DNA of 64,000 nucleotides from Odontesthes bonariensis (GCF_027942865.1 NC_134520.1:37783181-37847180), one strand, 5' to 3'; positions 31,448 through 42,212 are shown, counted from the stretch's first letter. The notes: a model not told the origin generated them from the sequence alone. Numbers and translations are program-made.

Positions 31448-31942
31448 CCGTATTTTCTGGACTATAAGTCAAACTTTTTTTTCATCGTTTGGCTTATAGT
31501 CGGGTGCTTGAACAACGTTCTGCCGGGAGATGCTCGTCAACGGTGCAGTTACGTCTCTACACCCTGATAGTTGCCAAGGAGATGAAGATAAATGACTTTG
31601 CAGGCGGGCCTTGTTGGTGTTACCGCTTCATGCAACACAACCGCCTCTCTATCAGAGAGGACAGCGGACTTCCAGGCCAAGGTCAACAGTTTCCATGAGT
31701 TCATTGAAAAGCAGGTAACTGAACACGTGTCACCGGATCATATTAACATAATAACATACACCTATTCAGACGGTTGTTCTGTTGTTATTGTGTAGCTGAA
31801 TAACTTGACTTTCCATATTAAATGTCTGTTCTTGGTCTTGGATTTTATGAAATAAATTTGTAAATAAATGCGACATATATGTTTTTTTTCCTCTCCAAGA
31901 AGCATTTTTTGCCTGCTGCGACTTATAGTCCGGAAAATACGG
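31448..31942 (+). mobile_element. pogo/Tc1-mariner-type MITE with TA duplication
   Basis: TA at 31446-31447 and 31943-31944 flanks inverted termini: CCGTATTTTCTGGACTATAA on the left, and CCGTATTTTCCGGACTATAA on the complement of the right (19 of 20). About 495 bp. A short plus-strand stretch near 31607-31680 encodes CWCYRFMQHNRLSIRE, matching the CENP-B-type helix-turn-helix of pogo transposases. It is therefore a deletion derivative of an autonomous pogo element. Confidence 0.8.
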
Positions 31943-32155
31943 TACCTGTGCAGTTTCAAGGCAACAGGGCAAAACTGGTCTGTGAAGATGCTCATGGTCA
32001 CATTTTATTACTTTAACAAATTCTTTTATTTTAAGAAGATTTCAGAGGAATCCTCTTGAAGAACACAATCCAGTGAATGATTAATGAAGACTAAGATCTG
32101 AAATAAAACAAATATCGGTAATAAATTTAGAAAGAAAAACTGTTCTGACACTTAC

Positions 32156-32435
32156 GTGAGTATTTTTCCAGCTGACAGGCAAGATCCTGGAAATGACTTG
32201 ATTTCAGTGTTTCTATGGTGACCTGTAGAGCCTCTTTTCCATAGCGGTCAGTCAGTAAGGTGGCAGTTTCCATGATGTCCTTTTCCTCTAGCTCACTTCT
32301 ATTGAAAGGTTTAATCTTTGATTTTTCGTAGTTTCTTAGGAAGAACTTAAAACGTTTCAGATCTTCCTTTAAAAGCTGTCCTAGGGTTTCCTCTATCTTC
32401 ACAGTGATGTCACTCGTTTCTGGTGCCGTTGTGGT
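32156..32435 (-). CDS. samd9l-like: SAMD9-like protein, second coding exon (pyrin-type domain)
   Basis: Bounded by acceptor TTTTCCTGCAG and donor CTCAC|GTAAGT, the exon has 280 bases. It enters in phase 0 and leaves in phase 1, matching both neighbours exactly. It begins TTTAPETSDITV and then encodes a death-fold domain of the pyrin type at residues about 244-322: EDLKRFKFFLRN (helix 2), NRSELEEKDIMETATLL (helices 3-4), YGKEALQVTIETLKSS (helix 5), LACQLEKY (helix 6). Pyrin domains form homotypic filaments with adaptors such as ASC in inflammasomes. In mammalian SAMD9 this position is taken by the AlbA_2 nuclease-like domain, so its presence here is unusual. Confidence 0.8.
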
Positions 32436-32721
32436 CTGCAGGAAAAAAAAAATAAAACATCCTGAATCCCATTTGTCTACTTATGTGTTTTACAAACTTT
32501 AGCTTTTTGTCATATTTGTGACTTTATTATTTCTAATACTGTATTAACAATCAATTAGCCAAACTTTATTCATATTGCATCTTTGACAAAAATCAAATGT
32601 TGTTCAAAGTGCTTTACAAATTATTCAATAAATTATTTTTGAGACTAACACGCATATTGAAAAATACAATAAATTATATCATACAAAGACTGTCTTTATG
32701 TAGATATGTATATTTGTGGGT

Positions 32722-34234
32722 GTTTATATATATTTTTTTTTAAACAGTATGTTTATTCAAGTTTTTCAAAGAATGTTTGTACAAATGTCCAGGTAAAAAG
32801 AGGACCCCCCCCCCCCACATATTATGCTGTAGGAGGAATTACAAAAATATTAACGTGGGAAAAAAACGCACACAAAGACAAAACAAACAGGGCGTACAAA
32901 CTAAGGCAATGACTTATCTTAACTAGTGCCAACATTAACAGAAAAAATAAAAAAGTAAGAGGTAGGTAGCGTCACATATTTTCAAGGTCTCCATCAAATT
33001 TTTCAAGATGGTCCAAGAATGGCTGCTAGATCTTATAAAATCCTCTCAGATTGTTAGACAGATTGTACCTGATTTTCTCCATGTGCAATAGGGATGTGAG
33101 TTCAGACAGCCACGTCTTGAAAAGGGGCACTGCCTCTGACTTCCAAAGCATTAAAATGAGTCTTTTTGCAATTCCATACATTATGGTGTGCTGTACACGC
33201 ATGCTTTGCGGCAACAGAAACATTGAGTACCCAAACAGTGCCACCTGTGGATCAGGCTTGAAAACACAATTGTACATCTCAGAGAACCATTGAAATACAC
33301 TGCACCAAAAGTCATACAGCTTTGGACATGACCAGAAAAGGTGGGCTAGGGTACCATCTGCAGACTTACATCTCTGACACAAAGGGGAAACAGTGGGATA
33401 TATTTTATGAAGTTTAGTTTTAGAGTAGTGGAGTCTATGCATGACCTTAAACTGAATAAGGTGGTGTCTAGCATTAATGGAGCAATATTGTATTCTACTG
33501 ATACCTTCCCCCCAGACAATATCGTCAATCTGGATATTCAACTCCTCTTCCCAAGCAGTCTTCAAAGACTGGGTGGCACAGTCCACTTGTTCAGAGAATA
33601 TCTTAACAAAGTTTGAAATCAGGTGTCTAGAATCTGGTGGGCCAAGCAAAAGATTATGAATCTTACTTTCCTCAGGGAGGGTCTCAAAATTATGTACGTT
33701 TTGGCATACATAGTTTCTAACTTGCAGGTACCTAAAGAAATGTGTTGCTGGGAGGGAGAATTTATGTTGCAGTTGAGTAAATGAAGCAAAATGCTTATTA
33801 ATGTACAAATCTTTTAGAGCAACTATGCCTTTTAGTTTCCAACTGTGAAAAGTTGCATCAGACAGTGAAGATGGAAATGCATGATTATGACACACAGGGG
33901 CATAGACAGAGATACCAGGTATTTCGCAACATTTCTTAATCTGCTGCCATATTCTCAAACAGTTACGAATTATTTGGTTATTCAATTTTGAGTTGGGAAG
34001 ACTAGGAGTTGAGAAAAGAAGAGCTGGGAGTGAGGTGTCTTTAACATCAGCCTTTTCAATGGCAACCCAGGCTGGGGTTTCTGTTGAGACGCCAGGATTA
34101 TAACCTTCAACCCAGTAAGCAAGAGCTCTAAGGTTCGCTGCCCAGTAATAATGCTGAAAGCATGCTTTTTGGATATCCTATGGGCTTTAAAACCCCATAT
34201 AAATGGCATGACTGGGTGTTTATATTTGATAAAG
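32722..34234 (-). mobile_element. 5'-truncated L1 LINE with 12-bp target-site duplication
   Basis: ATATTTGTGGGT occurs at 32710-32721 and 34235-34246. On the minus strand the element starts within ORF2 and ends with AATAAAC, then an A-rich tail (reverse complement of 32722-32742). It has a C/G homopolymer (32804-32816) in its 3' UTR, a feature of L1 3' ends. Truncated start, poly(A) and duplication are typical L1 retrotransposition. Confidence 0.9.
33026..34190 (-). pseudogene. L1 ORF2 C-terminal region
   Basis: The main frame (33985-33026, 319 codons) carries the L1-type C-terminal cysteine motif CQRCKSADGTLAHLFWSCPK, followed by LYDFWCSVF. The upstream part, HPVMPFIWGFKAHRISKKHA, lies in another frame after a frameshift near 34185-34160. 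Endonuclease and most of the RT are absent through truncation. Non-functional. Confidence 0.85.
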
Positions 34235-34429
34235 ATATTTGTGGGTATGTAAGTAAATAACACAGTGCCTCGTGGCCTAAGATTTGGCTCCTAGAGTTCA
34301 GCAGGGCTCAGCTAAAAGAAGCAACAGGATGCCATTTCCATGTGGGCCCACAACGCACAGGTAGGATATTCAAGATGGGCTGCATTGCGAGCTAGGCAGC
34401 AGGCGAAGGCCGGTATTATCGATTCCCAG

Positions 34430-35656
34430 TGTCATAGAATGGCTCTTGGGAGGTGGCAGTCACCTGGTTGGTAGGGAATGAGCCTGAGCTTGTGCGTGAG
34501 GTGGAGCGATACCAACTAGATATAGTTGGGCTCATCTACGCACAGCGTGGGCTCTGAAACCAAACTTTTGCAGATGGCTGGACTCTCTTATACTCAAGAG
34601 CTGCCCAGGGGCGGAAGCACTGCGCAGCTTTGGGGATACTCACAGGCCCCCCACTGAGTGGAGGGTGACCTCCCTGCAGCTGCAGTGTCACAGGAGGGAA
34701 AGTTCTGACCGTTCCTTGACATAAACACCAAACAGCAGCTCAGATTACACAGCCTTCTTGGAGTCTCTGGGTAGGTCCAGAAAGGGAGGGTACCCTGAGG
34801 ATTCCATTATTCTTCTGGGAGACTTCAATGTCTGTGGGGACAATGAGGGAGTGACCTGTAGGAGTGTGATTGGAAGGAACGGCCTCTCTTATCTGAAGAG
34901 TGTTTTTTTGACCCAATCACCACCTGGTGGTGAGTTCGATCCGTTGGCAGGAAAGACTGTCGGACAGACATGGTAAACCCAAACGGGTAGTGTGATTGAA
35001 CTGGGAACATCTGGTGGAGGCCCCTGTCCATGAGATCTTAAACTCACACCTCCAAGAGAATTTTTCTCATCTACCAAGCGACGTTGGGGACATAGAATCC
35101 AAATGGACTATGTTCAGGACCTCCATCGCAGATGCAGCTTCCAGGAGTTGTGGCCTGAAAGTCGTTGGTGCCTGTTGGCGGTAACTAGAGGACCTGCTGG
35201 TGGATGCCAGTGGTGAGTGAAGCTGCCAAGCCGAAGAAGAAGACCTTTTGGGTTTGGTTGTCATGGGGGTTACTTGAGGCAGATAGCTGGCACTGAGTGC
35301 CTAGAGGGGCTGCAGTATTGGTCGCTGCAAAAGTATGGGAGGAATTTGGTGAGGCCATGGAGAAGGATTTCCAGTTGGCCTCAAGAATGTTCTGGCAAAC
35401 CATTCGGGCTGGGTCAATCCCAGGCTATACTTGACCTGGGTGGAGAACTGCTGACCCGAACTGAGGATCTCCTCAATAACCTAACACCTTGTCAGAAGTA
35501 GCTATGGTAGTTAAAAAAAAGCTTCCCAGCGGTAAGGCACCAGGAATGGACTCCAGAGGATGACAACACCTGTGAAATGGCAGACAAGGAGTGGTGGTTC
35601 CCATTTTTAAGAAACGGGGCCAGAGACTGTATTTCAAGTGCAGGGGATCCCATAAC
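34430..35656 (+). pseudogene. Older RTE-type LINE, endonuclease and linker remnant
   Basis: Degenerate plus-strand segments encode VERYQLDIVGL (about 34500), DSIILLGDFNVCGDN with the catalytic D and N (about 34800-34845), RSVIGRNGLSYL, and linker pieces NSHLQENFSHLP and MFRTSIADAASRSCGLKVVG (about 35040-35165). All match the endonuclease-to-RT part of the RTE family whose RT is at 3699-5252. Stops and deletions are frequent. The copy is interrupted at 35656 by a younger relative and resumes at 36607. Confidence 0.7.
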
Positions 35657-36593
35657 GGCCGGAAAAGGGTGGAATGCTCTCTCCGGGTCGGGAATGAGAT
35701 CCTTCCCCAAGTGGAGGAGTTCAAGTATCTCGGGGTCTTGTTCACGAGTGAGGGACAAATGGAGCAGGAGGTTGACAGGCGGATCGGTGCGGCGTCTGCA
35801 GTGATGCGGGCTCTGCACCGGCCCGTCGTGGTGAAGAAGGAGCTGAGCCAGAAGGCCAAGCTCTCGATTTATCGGTCAGTCTATGTTCCTATCCTCACCT
35901 ATGGCCACGAGCTGTGGGTAGTGACCGAAAGAACGAGATCCTACCCTCACCTATGGCCACGAGCTGTGGGTAGTGACCGAAAGAACGAGATCCTACCCTC
36001 ACCTATGGCCACGAGCTGTGGGTAGGGACCGAAGGAACGAGATCCTACCCTCACCTATGGTCACGAGCTGTGGGTAGTGACCGAAGGAACGAGATCCTAC
36101 CCTCACCTATGGTCACGAGCTGTGGGTAGTGACCGAAGGAACGAGATCCTACCCTCACCTATGGTCACGAGCTGTGGGTAGTGACCGAAAGAACGAGATC
36201 GCGAATACAAGCGGCCGAAATGAGTTTCCTCCGCAGGGTGTCTGGGCTCTCCCTTAGAGATAGGGTGAGAAGCTCGGTCATCCGGGAGGGGCTCGGAGTA
36301 GAACCGCTGCTCCTCCGCATCCAGAGGAGTCAGATGAGGTGGCTCGGGCATCTGGTTAGGATGCCTCCTGGACGCCTCCCTGGTGAGGTGTTCCGGGCCC
36401 GTCCCACTGGGAGGAGGCCCCGGGGAAGACCCAGGACACGTTGGAGAGACTATGTTTCTCGGCTGGCATGGGAACGCCTCGGGGTCCCCCCAGAAGAGCT
36501 GGAGGAAGTGGCCGGGGACGGGGACGTCTGGGTTTCTCTGCTCAAGCTGCTGCCCCCGCGACCCGACCCCCGGAGAAACGGAAGATGATGGAT
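35657..36593 (+). mobile_element. Younger 5'-truncated RTE-type LINE with 13-bp target-site duplication
   Basis: GGGATCCCATAAC occurs at 35644-35656 and 36594-36606. The insert contains the RT C-terminal region (RKRVECSLRVGNEILPQVEE ... RGRPRTRW), nearly identical to 4585-5250, and ends in GATGATGGAT. An internal 52-bp tandem expansion (35889-36200) disrupts the frame. It is inserted in the older RTE copy. Confidence 0.85.
35889..36200 (+). repeat. 52-bp minisatellite inside the LINE, six copies
   Basis: The unit CTACCCTCACCTATGGCCAC ... AAAGAACGAGATC starts at 35889 (diverged), 35941, 35993, 36045, 36097 and 36149. The single-copy equivalent is 4813-4864 in the other LINE. The period is not a multiple of three, so it breaks the reverse-transcriptase frame. 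Confidence 0.95.
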
Positions 36594-36606
36594 GGGATCC
36601 CATAAC

Positions 36607-37612
36607 TCAGCCTACCTGGGAAAGCTTACTCCAGGTTACTGAAGGGGTCATGGGAGTTTGACCTTTCAATCTATATTTGCATCTATCCCTGTCATTGTTA
36701 TTTTCATGGAAATTGTCGCAAAGCTTTTTCAAGCCTTGACTTTCAGCTGCACTGGAGCGGTTCACAGCTGAGTGTGAAGCAGCCGGAATGAAGGTCAGCT
36801 CTTCCAGATCTGAGACCGTGGTTCTGAACAGGAAAAAGGTGAAGCGCTCCCTCCGGGTCGGGAGGAGTCTCTGCATCAGGGGGAGGAGTCTCTGCCTCAG
36901 GGGGAGGAGTCTCTGCATCAGGGGGAGGAGTCTCTGCATCAGGGGAGGAGTATCTGCGTCAGGGGGAGGAGTCTCTGCATCAGGGGGAGGAGTCTCTGCA
37001 TCAGGGGAGGAGTATCTGCGTCAGGGGGAGGAGTCTTTGCCTCAGGGGGAGGAGTCTTTGCCTCAGGGGGAGGAGTCTCTGCATCAGGGGGAGGAGTCTC
37101 TGCATCAGGGGAGGAGTATCTGCGCCAGGGGGAGGAGCTATCATCCAGAGGGAGGAGCTACCATCCAGAGGGAGGAGCTCCACCATCCGGGGGAGGAGCT
37201 ATCATCCAGGGGGGAGGAGCTCCATCATCCGGGGGGAGGAGCTATCATCCAGGGGGGAGGAGCTCCATCATCCGGGGGAGGAGCTACCATCCAGAGGGAG
37301 GAGCTCCACCATCCGGGGGAGGAGCTATCATCCAGGGGGGAGGAGCTCCACCATCCGGGGGAGGAGCTATCATCCAGGGGGGAGGAGCTCCATCATCCGG
37401 GGGGAGGAGCTACCATCCAGAGGGAGGAGCCCCATCATCCGGGGGGAGGAGCTAATATCCGGGGGGAGGAGCTCCATCATCCGGGGGGAGGAGTTCCATC
37501 ATCCAGGGGGATGGTGGAGCCGCTGCTCCTCCACATAGAAAGGGATTTCTGAGTTACCCTCCTGAATCTGTTGTTTTCTTGACCCACCCTCGGATAAGTG
37601 GAAGACGATGGT
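36607..37612 (+). pseudogene. Older RTE-type LINE, right part with embedded minisatellites
   Basis: After the younger insertion the frame pieces continue: ITQPTWESLLQ (36603-36635), then ALERFTAECEAAGMKVSSSR and SETVVLNRKKVKRSLRVG (about 36750-36860). Two abutting minisatellites (36855-37505) follow, then MVEPLLLHIERD (about 37510-37545) and an ending GGAAGACGATGG. Much of the RT is deleted and replaced by the repeat expansion. Confidence 0.7.
36855..37505. repeat. Two abutting GGAGGAG minisatellites
   Basis: 36855-37130 holds about 13 copies of a 20-21-bp unit (GGAGGAGTCTCTGCATCAGG). 37131-37505 holds about 17 copies of a 20-25-bp unit alternating GGAGGAGCTATCATCCAGGG and GGAGGAGCTCCATCATCCGG. 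Both share the GGGGAGGAG core, so the second probably evolved from the first. The long open frame across them is a by-product. Confidence 0.9.
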
Positions 37613-37978
37613 CCCTGTCCTTTGGAACACTGTAATCTGTCTGGAACCAAATGTTTTAGTTCTGCAAACAGTACAGCTGTACAGGGAGTAACTGGAGAAA
37701 CCCAATGGCTTTTCAGATTCATGAAATGTTAATACTGAAGCCACAATATGTCTTCCACAATAAGAAAGGCATTTTAAAATCATAAATAAAAAATTCATAC
37801 AGGTAATCAGTGTAAAGACTTAAATGAACGTAATAAGTGCCGTCGTACTGGTCATGGTCAAAACTCATGCAGTAGAATTTATTTTCTTTTATAGCTGTAG
37901 TTGCTTTATTCTAGATACTCTTCTGATAGTTTATGTATTGTACATAAACATTTTGTGCATAAAAGACAGACATCTTAC

Positions 37979-38671
37979 CACAACAGTTTCTTTTTTCTTG
38001 ATATTGTGTTGAGCTGATGGTTTCCTGTCTTCCTCCTCTGAAGGACAGAATGGCAGCTGGTCCCGTTTGTCTCGACTTCTCGTCGTTTCATCTCTTTTTG
38101 GTTCAGCTTGCTGTTTCATCAGACTGGTTTGAGCGACACTCTGTTCAGGTTGAGCTGGTTCTGGATCATCTCTCTGATCTGCGCTGGTCTGAGCATCAAG
38201 TTCCAACAGTGGCTCTGGTTTTGTGTTCATCTGGCGGAGTTGAGCCAGAATCTTCACAGCTGGACCACTTTTTACACCAAGATCCAGAAGGTCCTGCTTC
38301 TTGAAGCAGACAAGGCAATCTCCAGACACGTTCTCTTCCAGGAAACGTTCTGCATATTTGCTGTATACCTTCGCATGCTGCTGTAACCACAACCCCACTT
38401 GTTCCTTTGTCCATGTTTCTACATATGCAGGGAACTCTGACTGATGCTTGGATCCTTCTTTCATTGTTTTTAGATAACACATAATTTTCACTGCAGGACC
38501 ATGTTTTATTCCCAAATCCAAAACGTCTGTCTTTTCAAATGAAACCAAACTTTCTCCCGAAACTTCCTCTTCGGTGAATCTGTCTGCACTGTCCGGATGA
38601 ACTCTGACCTGTGTCATGAGCCACTGGTGGACTTCTTCTGTGGTCCACGTCTCAATTACGGATTGGCTCAT
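37979..38671 (-). CDS. samd9l-like: SAMD9-like protein, first coding exon (two SAM domains)
   Basis: The ATG at 38671 opens MSQSVIETWTTEEVHQWLMT. I chose it because an acceptor (TTTCTGTTTTAG) lies nine bases upstream, implying a non-coding first exon further right. SAM domain 1 spans residues about 7-70 (FTEEEVSGESLVSF, LDLGIKHGPAVKIM). SAM domain 2 spans about 85-149 (FLEENVSGDCLVCF, LDLGVKSGPAVKIL). The repeat is clear, so a SAM domain was duplicated. A polar linker (150-231) follows, and the exon ends in phase 0 at KKKETVV before GTAAGA. SAM domains mediate self-association. With the exons at 32156-32435 and 25454-29055 it totals 4575 coding bases including the stop. Confidence 0.88.
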
Positions 38672-38680
38672 TTTGATCAA

Positions 38681-39104
38681 CTAAAACAGAAACAGAGTAA
38701 AGGAAAACATAAGAAAACACAAAAAATCTGAATATTTAGAAAGATCTGAAATGAAAATGAAATGATAAAAAAACTTTATTTATTCCAAAGGGAAATTATA
38801 TGAAATGAATACCTCGAAAGCACATTTTTACTACCGGCAAGAACATGTTTTAATCCAAAAATAGTGAAATTTGCTTTTATTAGTTGTAAGATGTAAATCA
38901 ACTTACAGCTCGGCTGAATCTGCTGAGTGAGACCAAGTGAATAAAAGCAAGGAGTGTAGCCTATGTGATGTAGAAATGTTTTATTTTATGACTGATTGCA
39001 GCTATCGCTATCACTGTACTTTGTATGCTACAGCTAATTGTTCGTCTATCTGACCGCAGACTCTCTCACTGGCTGTTTTTTAATCTATAAATTTTATCTT
39101 TTAT
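38681..39104 (-). other. Upstream intron/promoter side of the SAMD9-like gene
   Basis: The acceptor for the first coding exon lies at 38681-38692. The non-coding 5' exon and promoter should be further right on the minus strand, but I cannot identify them. The sequence is AT-rich without recognisable interferon-response elements or repeats. Confidence 0.35.
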
Positions 39105-39590
39105 TTTATTAGTTTATTTGACAGGGACAATACAATCAGACATAGTTACAAATCAAAGCTTGTAGCTGATGCATACAGAGTATAGCAACAAGTGCTAATT
39201 TACACCTCTGGTCCCTGGTTAGGCTTTTCTATACCGACACACGACCTAAAATAGACATAAGAACATTAATCTATAAATACAACAGTGCAGTTCAAACTTT
39301 CATCTCATTCATTTACTCTCACATTTTTACAAGTGAGTACAGTTTTGGTTTGTTTTAAGCCAACATTTAAGTTTAAAGGTGAACAATTTAAACTCACTGA
39401 TGGACTTGATATCTGTGGGCAGTGAGTTCCAGAGTTTACAGCTTTTGTAAGAAAAGACCGACTGTCCAAACGATGTTCTGCACTTAGGGATTGTACAGTT
39501 GTGGTTGGAGCTGCTGCTGTTTGGTCTCTTTTATAAATTCCCTGAGTGGTTCTGGAGCCAAATTGTGATTTAAACATTTAAAAAATAATT
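39105..39590 (-). repeat. LINE 3' end, minus strand
   Basis: The minus strand encodes PKCRTSFGQSVFSYKSCKLW, then NSLPTDIKSISEFKLFTFKL (about 39500-39365), resembling the C-terminus of an L2/CR1-group LINE RT. It is followed by a 3' UTR ending GTCCCTGTCAAATAAACTAA near 39105. 5'-truncated. Confidence 0.6.
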
Positions 39591-39594
39591 TGAG

Positions 39595-40065
39595 AAAACA
39601 CAAATTGCTAAAACTGCTAAAAATGCATTCTTTGGGACTTATTTCCACATATTTGTGCTCACTTCTGTGTAGGAACGCCAGCCGTTATGGTCTGTACTCT
39701 CAGGACATCATTTTGATGCAGGTCCCAAAAGTCAGAACTGAATTGGGTAAAAAGGCCTTTAAATTTTCTGCCCCTGCCACCTGGAATAATATGCAAAAGG
39801 ATTTAAAACTGTCATTTCTGATAACTTTGGGGGAATTCAAGTCAATTTTAAAGGACAGAGACGTAAGCTCACCTGGCTCCTGTAATTGCCCTAATGCTTA
39901 ATGCTGTGTGATATCTCCAGGATATTTTTCCTGAAACTGTTGTTTATGTGTTTGTGTATTTGGTCTTGTTGTGCGCTGTTTGTTTTACGCTGCTGTCTTG
40001 GCCAGGTCACTCTTGGAAAAGAGGCTTTAATCTCAATGAGTTTTTTCCTGGTTAAATAAAAGGAC
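39595..40065 (+). repeat. LINE 3' end, plus strand
   Basis: The frame reads VPKVRTELGKKAFKFSAPAT, then WNNMQKDLKLSFLITLGEFK (about 39725-39850), the C-terminus of an L2/CR1-group RT. A 3' end follows with CTTGGCCAGGTCACTCTTGG and TTCCTGGTTAAATAAAAGGA. It starts almost exactly where the minus-strand LINE end begins, so two 5'-truncated copies lie back to back. Confidence 0.65.
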
Positions 40066-41117
40066 ACTACAAATGAAGAATAAGGAGGGTGAAAGTTTTT
40101 TTTAAATCTAAAACTATATTTTTTCACTGCAGAAGAGAAGTTATATTTTGTTTTCAAGATGCATCAGGCTTGTTTTGATGCTATGCTAAGTGTAGCTTGG
40201 TGTGAGTGTATTACTGATGTTGTCTGCGTTATGTTGGACAGGATAGTATCTCACCTGGACAGGTGTACTGGTCCTTGGACTGGAAAAAAGCCTGGAATTT
40301 CAGACCAATACTGTATTAGTGATTGAATGGAAGAGGTTCCTTTAAACAGTATATATCCTGTATAGCATGCTTTGGGAACATTTAAACAGAGTATTAACTA
40401 TGCATGGGATCTTTGTGGATTAAACTAATAAAGCATCTCTCAGTTATTCATCAACCGTATGAGCTTTAAGCTACTTCAGACTGACTTACAACACTTTGTT
40501 TGTTAAAATGGTGGCACTTAATGAAAGATGTGTTTTAATTAAAGCATAATTCAACTGATAATGATCTCAGCGGTTTACCTTGACGACCAATAATCTTAAA
40601 TAGATTTAAACCCATAAAGTGAGATGCTCAGGTAGAAAACCAAACTTAATCTTTTTTCTGACAGACTCTATTATAAGTCTGTTATTACGCTAAAACATAT
40701 TTAAGGCTGAAAAAACCAAACTATCGTTGAAAAAGACAAATTCATAGCTCATCATAAACAGCTAACAGGGTCCCCTGCACAGTGAATGAATATGCTATGA
40801 TGGTATGAATGAATGTTTTTACATTTCTGTGAGCACCACACCCACTTCCTATTGTTCCCTGTTTGTCCCTGGAACCCAAATGTTTTTGTTCCCATATATA
40901 AAAACCATATAAAATTTCATTATCTACATCATTGTATGATTACATGTTTGAAAGGATTGGATTTTGAAAACTGGATGACAAAACGGCAGGAAAAAAAGTC
41001 GGCCAACTTAGCATGTTAGCGTTAGCTTCTTGTTTTCAGGACAAAGATCCGAAAAACTTCAGCAAGCGAACCCAAACCGAACCGAACCGAACCCTTCCGG
41101 GACTCACGCGGGGTGTC
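40066..41117. other. AT-rich sequence without recognisable features
   Basis: No conserved frame, repeat family or RNA gene is visible. A GAACCCAAACCGAACCGAAC run (about 41067-41092) lies just before the foldback arm. Confidence 0.4.
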
Positions 41118-42177
41118 GTGCCAAAAAGTGATTGTCTGCCAGAATCTGATTCCCGGTCGCGGGAGCGCGCACAGCAGCCCTTTGAGCGGTAGCGCAAAAG
41201 CGTCTGCTTTTCTCTGGATTAAACTATGGGGTAAGAAATCGGTCAAAAAGAAACGTGCATCTGTGCAAATAATCCGCGCATATTTGAGAAATGTGTGCGT
41301 CTTTGGTTGTAGTTGAGCATAAAATAAATATGTGCAATCTCTAAAAATGAGTCCATCTGTGTTTATAATGGGTTGTGTTTTGATATTTCTCAAAATACGA
41401 ATTTAAAAGTTGCGACATCAAAAAATACATACACGAATCAAAAAGTTTACGAATTCAAAAGTTACGAATACGAATTTCTCAAGTGCAGGAAAGGGGACAA
41501 AAATACGTCATCGCTGACGTCATCACGTCACAGGCATCACCAGCAGAAGAAAATTCGATCACCCCATCAGCACGGCCGGTGGTTTTGTGCATGCGCCGAG
41601 CCGATTTTCTAAGTTTCGTTTTCACGCCCATCATGTTTTGCTACCCTGGGTCTGATTGTTTTCTCTTTTGGAAGACATGCAAAGTAATAAAACACTTATC
41701 GTATTAACAAGCAGTTAGCTTAACATGCACAAATGGGGTGTCATTCACCATTTGATTTTTGTATTTGGGACACTTCTGTCTTTATTTAGGTGACTCTGCT
41801 CCATCATTGTGAATGATTGCAATGAGAAGGGGGAGCATGATTTGACAGCGTGTTATTGGACTATCAAAATGTGCTACCCTCTTAAATAAATCAATTTTTA
41901 TAATTACCCACATGAGAGACAAAAACACTTACTTTATGACTTTATTTTGATATACAGAGGTAGAAAACCATAAAGTAGCATTTTTTGATGGGGTAGCCTG
42001 AATCGATAGACACGCTCAGAGCTATAGAGTAATACTTTTACACCACTCTGGACACACTTATCTGTTTTTGCGGTGGCAGCATTTCTCAACGAAGTAGCAC
42101 AAATCGACAGAACACCGGTGATACTAGAACATATTTTGACTTTGACCACAGTGCGGACTCTGTATTACTCTGTATTT

Positions 42178-42212
42178 ACTATACTATACTATACTATACT
42201 ATACTATACTAG
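42178..42212. repeat. (ATACT)n microsatellite
   Basis: About seven copies of a 5-bp unit, TATAC/ATACT, lie in the loop of the foldback element. Confidence 0.95.

Larger units (their letters stand above)
29056..32155 (-). other. Intron 2 of the SAMD9-like gene, filled with repeats
   Basis: Bounded by donor CTCAC|GTAAGT (intron begins at 32155) and acceptor CATACAG (ending at 29056), read on the minus strand. Inside are an L2-type 3' end (29495-29880), a LINE 3' end (30240-30775), and a pogo-like MITE (31448-31942). The stretches 29100-29400 and 30780-31445 show nothing I can support. Confidence 0.75.
32436..37978 (-). other. Intron 1 of the SAMD9-like gene, filled with LINEs and minisatellites
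   Basis: Donor GTTGTG|GTAAGA at 37978 and acceptor CCTGCAG at 32436 (minus strand). The intron holds a 5'-truncated L1 (32722-34234), two nested RTE-type LINE copies (34430-37612) and several minisatellites. 34247-34430 and 37613-37978 show nothing recognisable. Confidence 0.75.

Noticed and set aside
36788..37552. 254-codon frame rich in GGA/REE repeats
   Set aside because: It starts in a decayed RTE reverse transcriptase and runs through GGAGGAG minisatellites. Not a gene.
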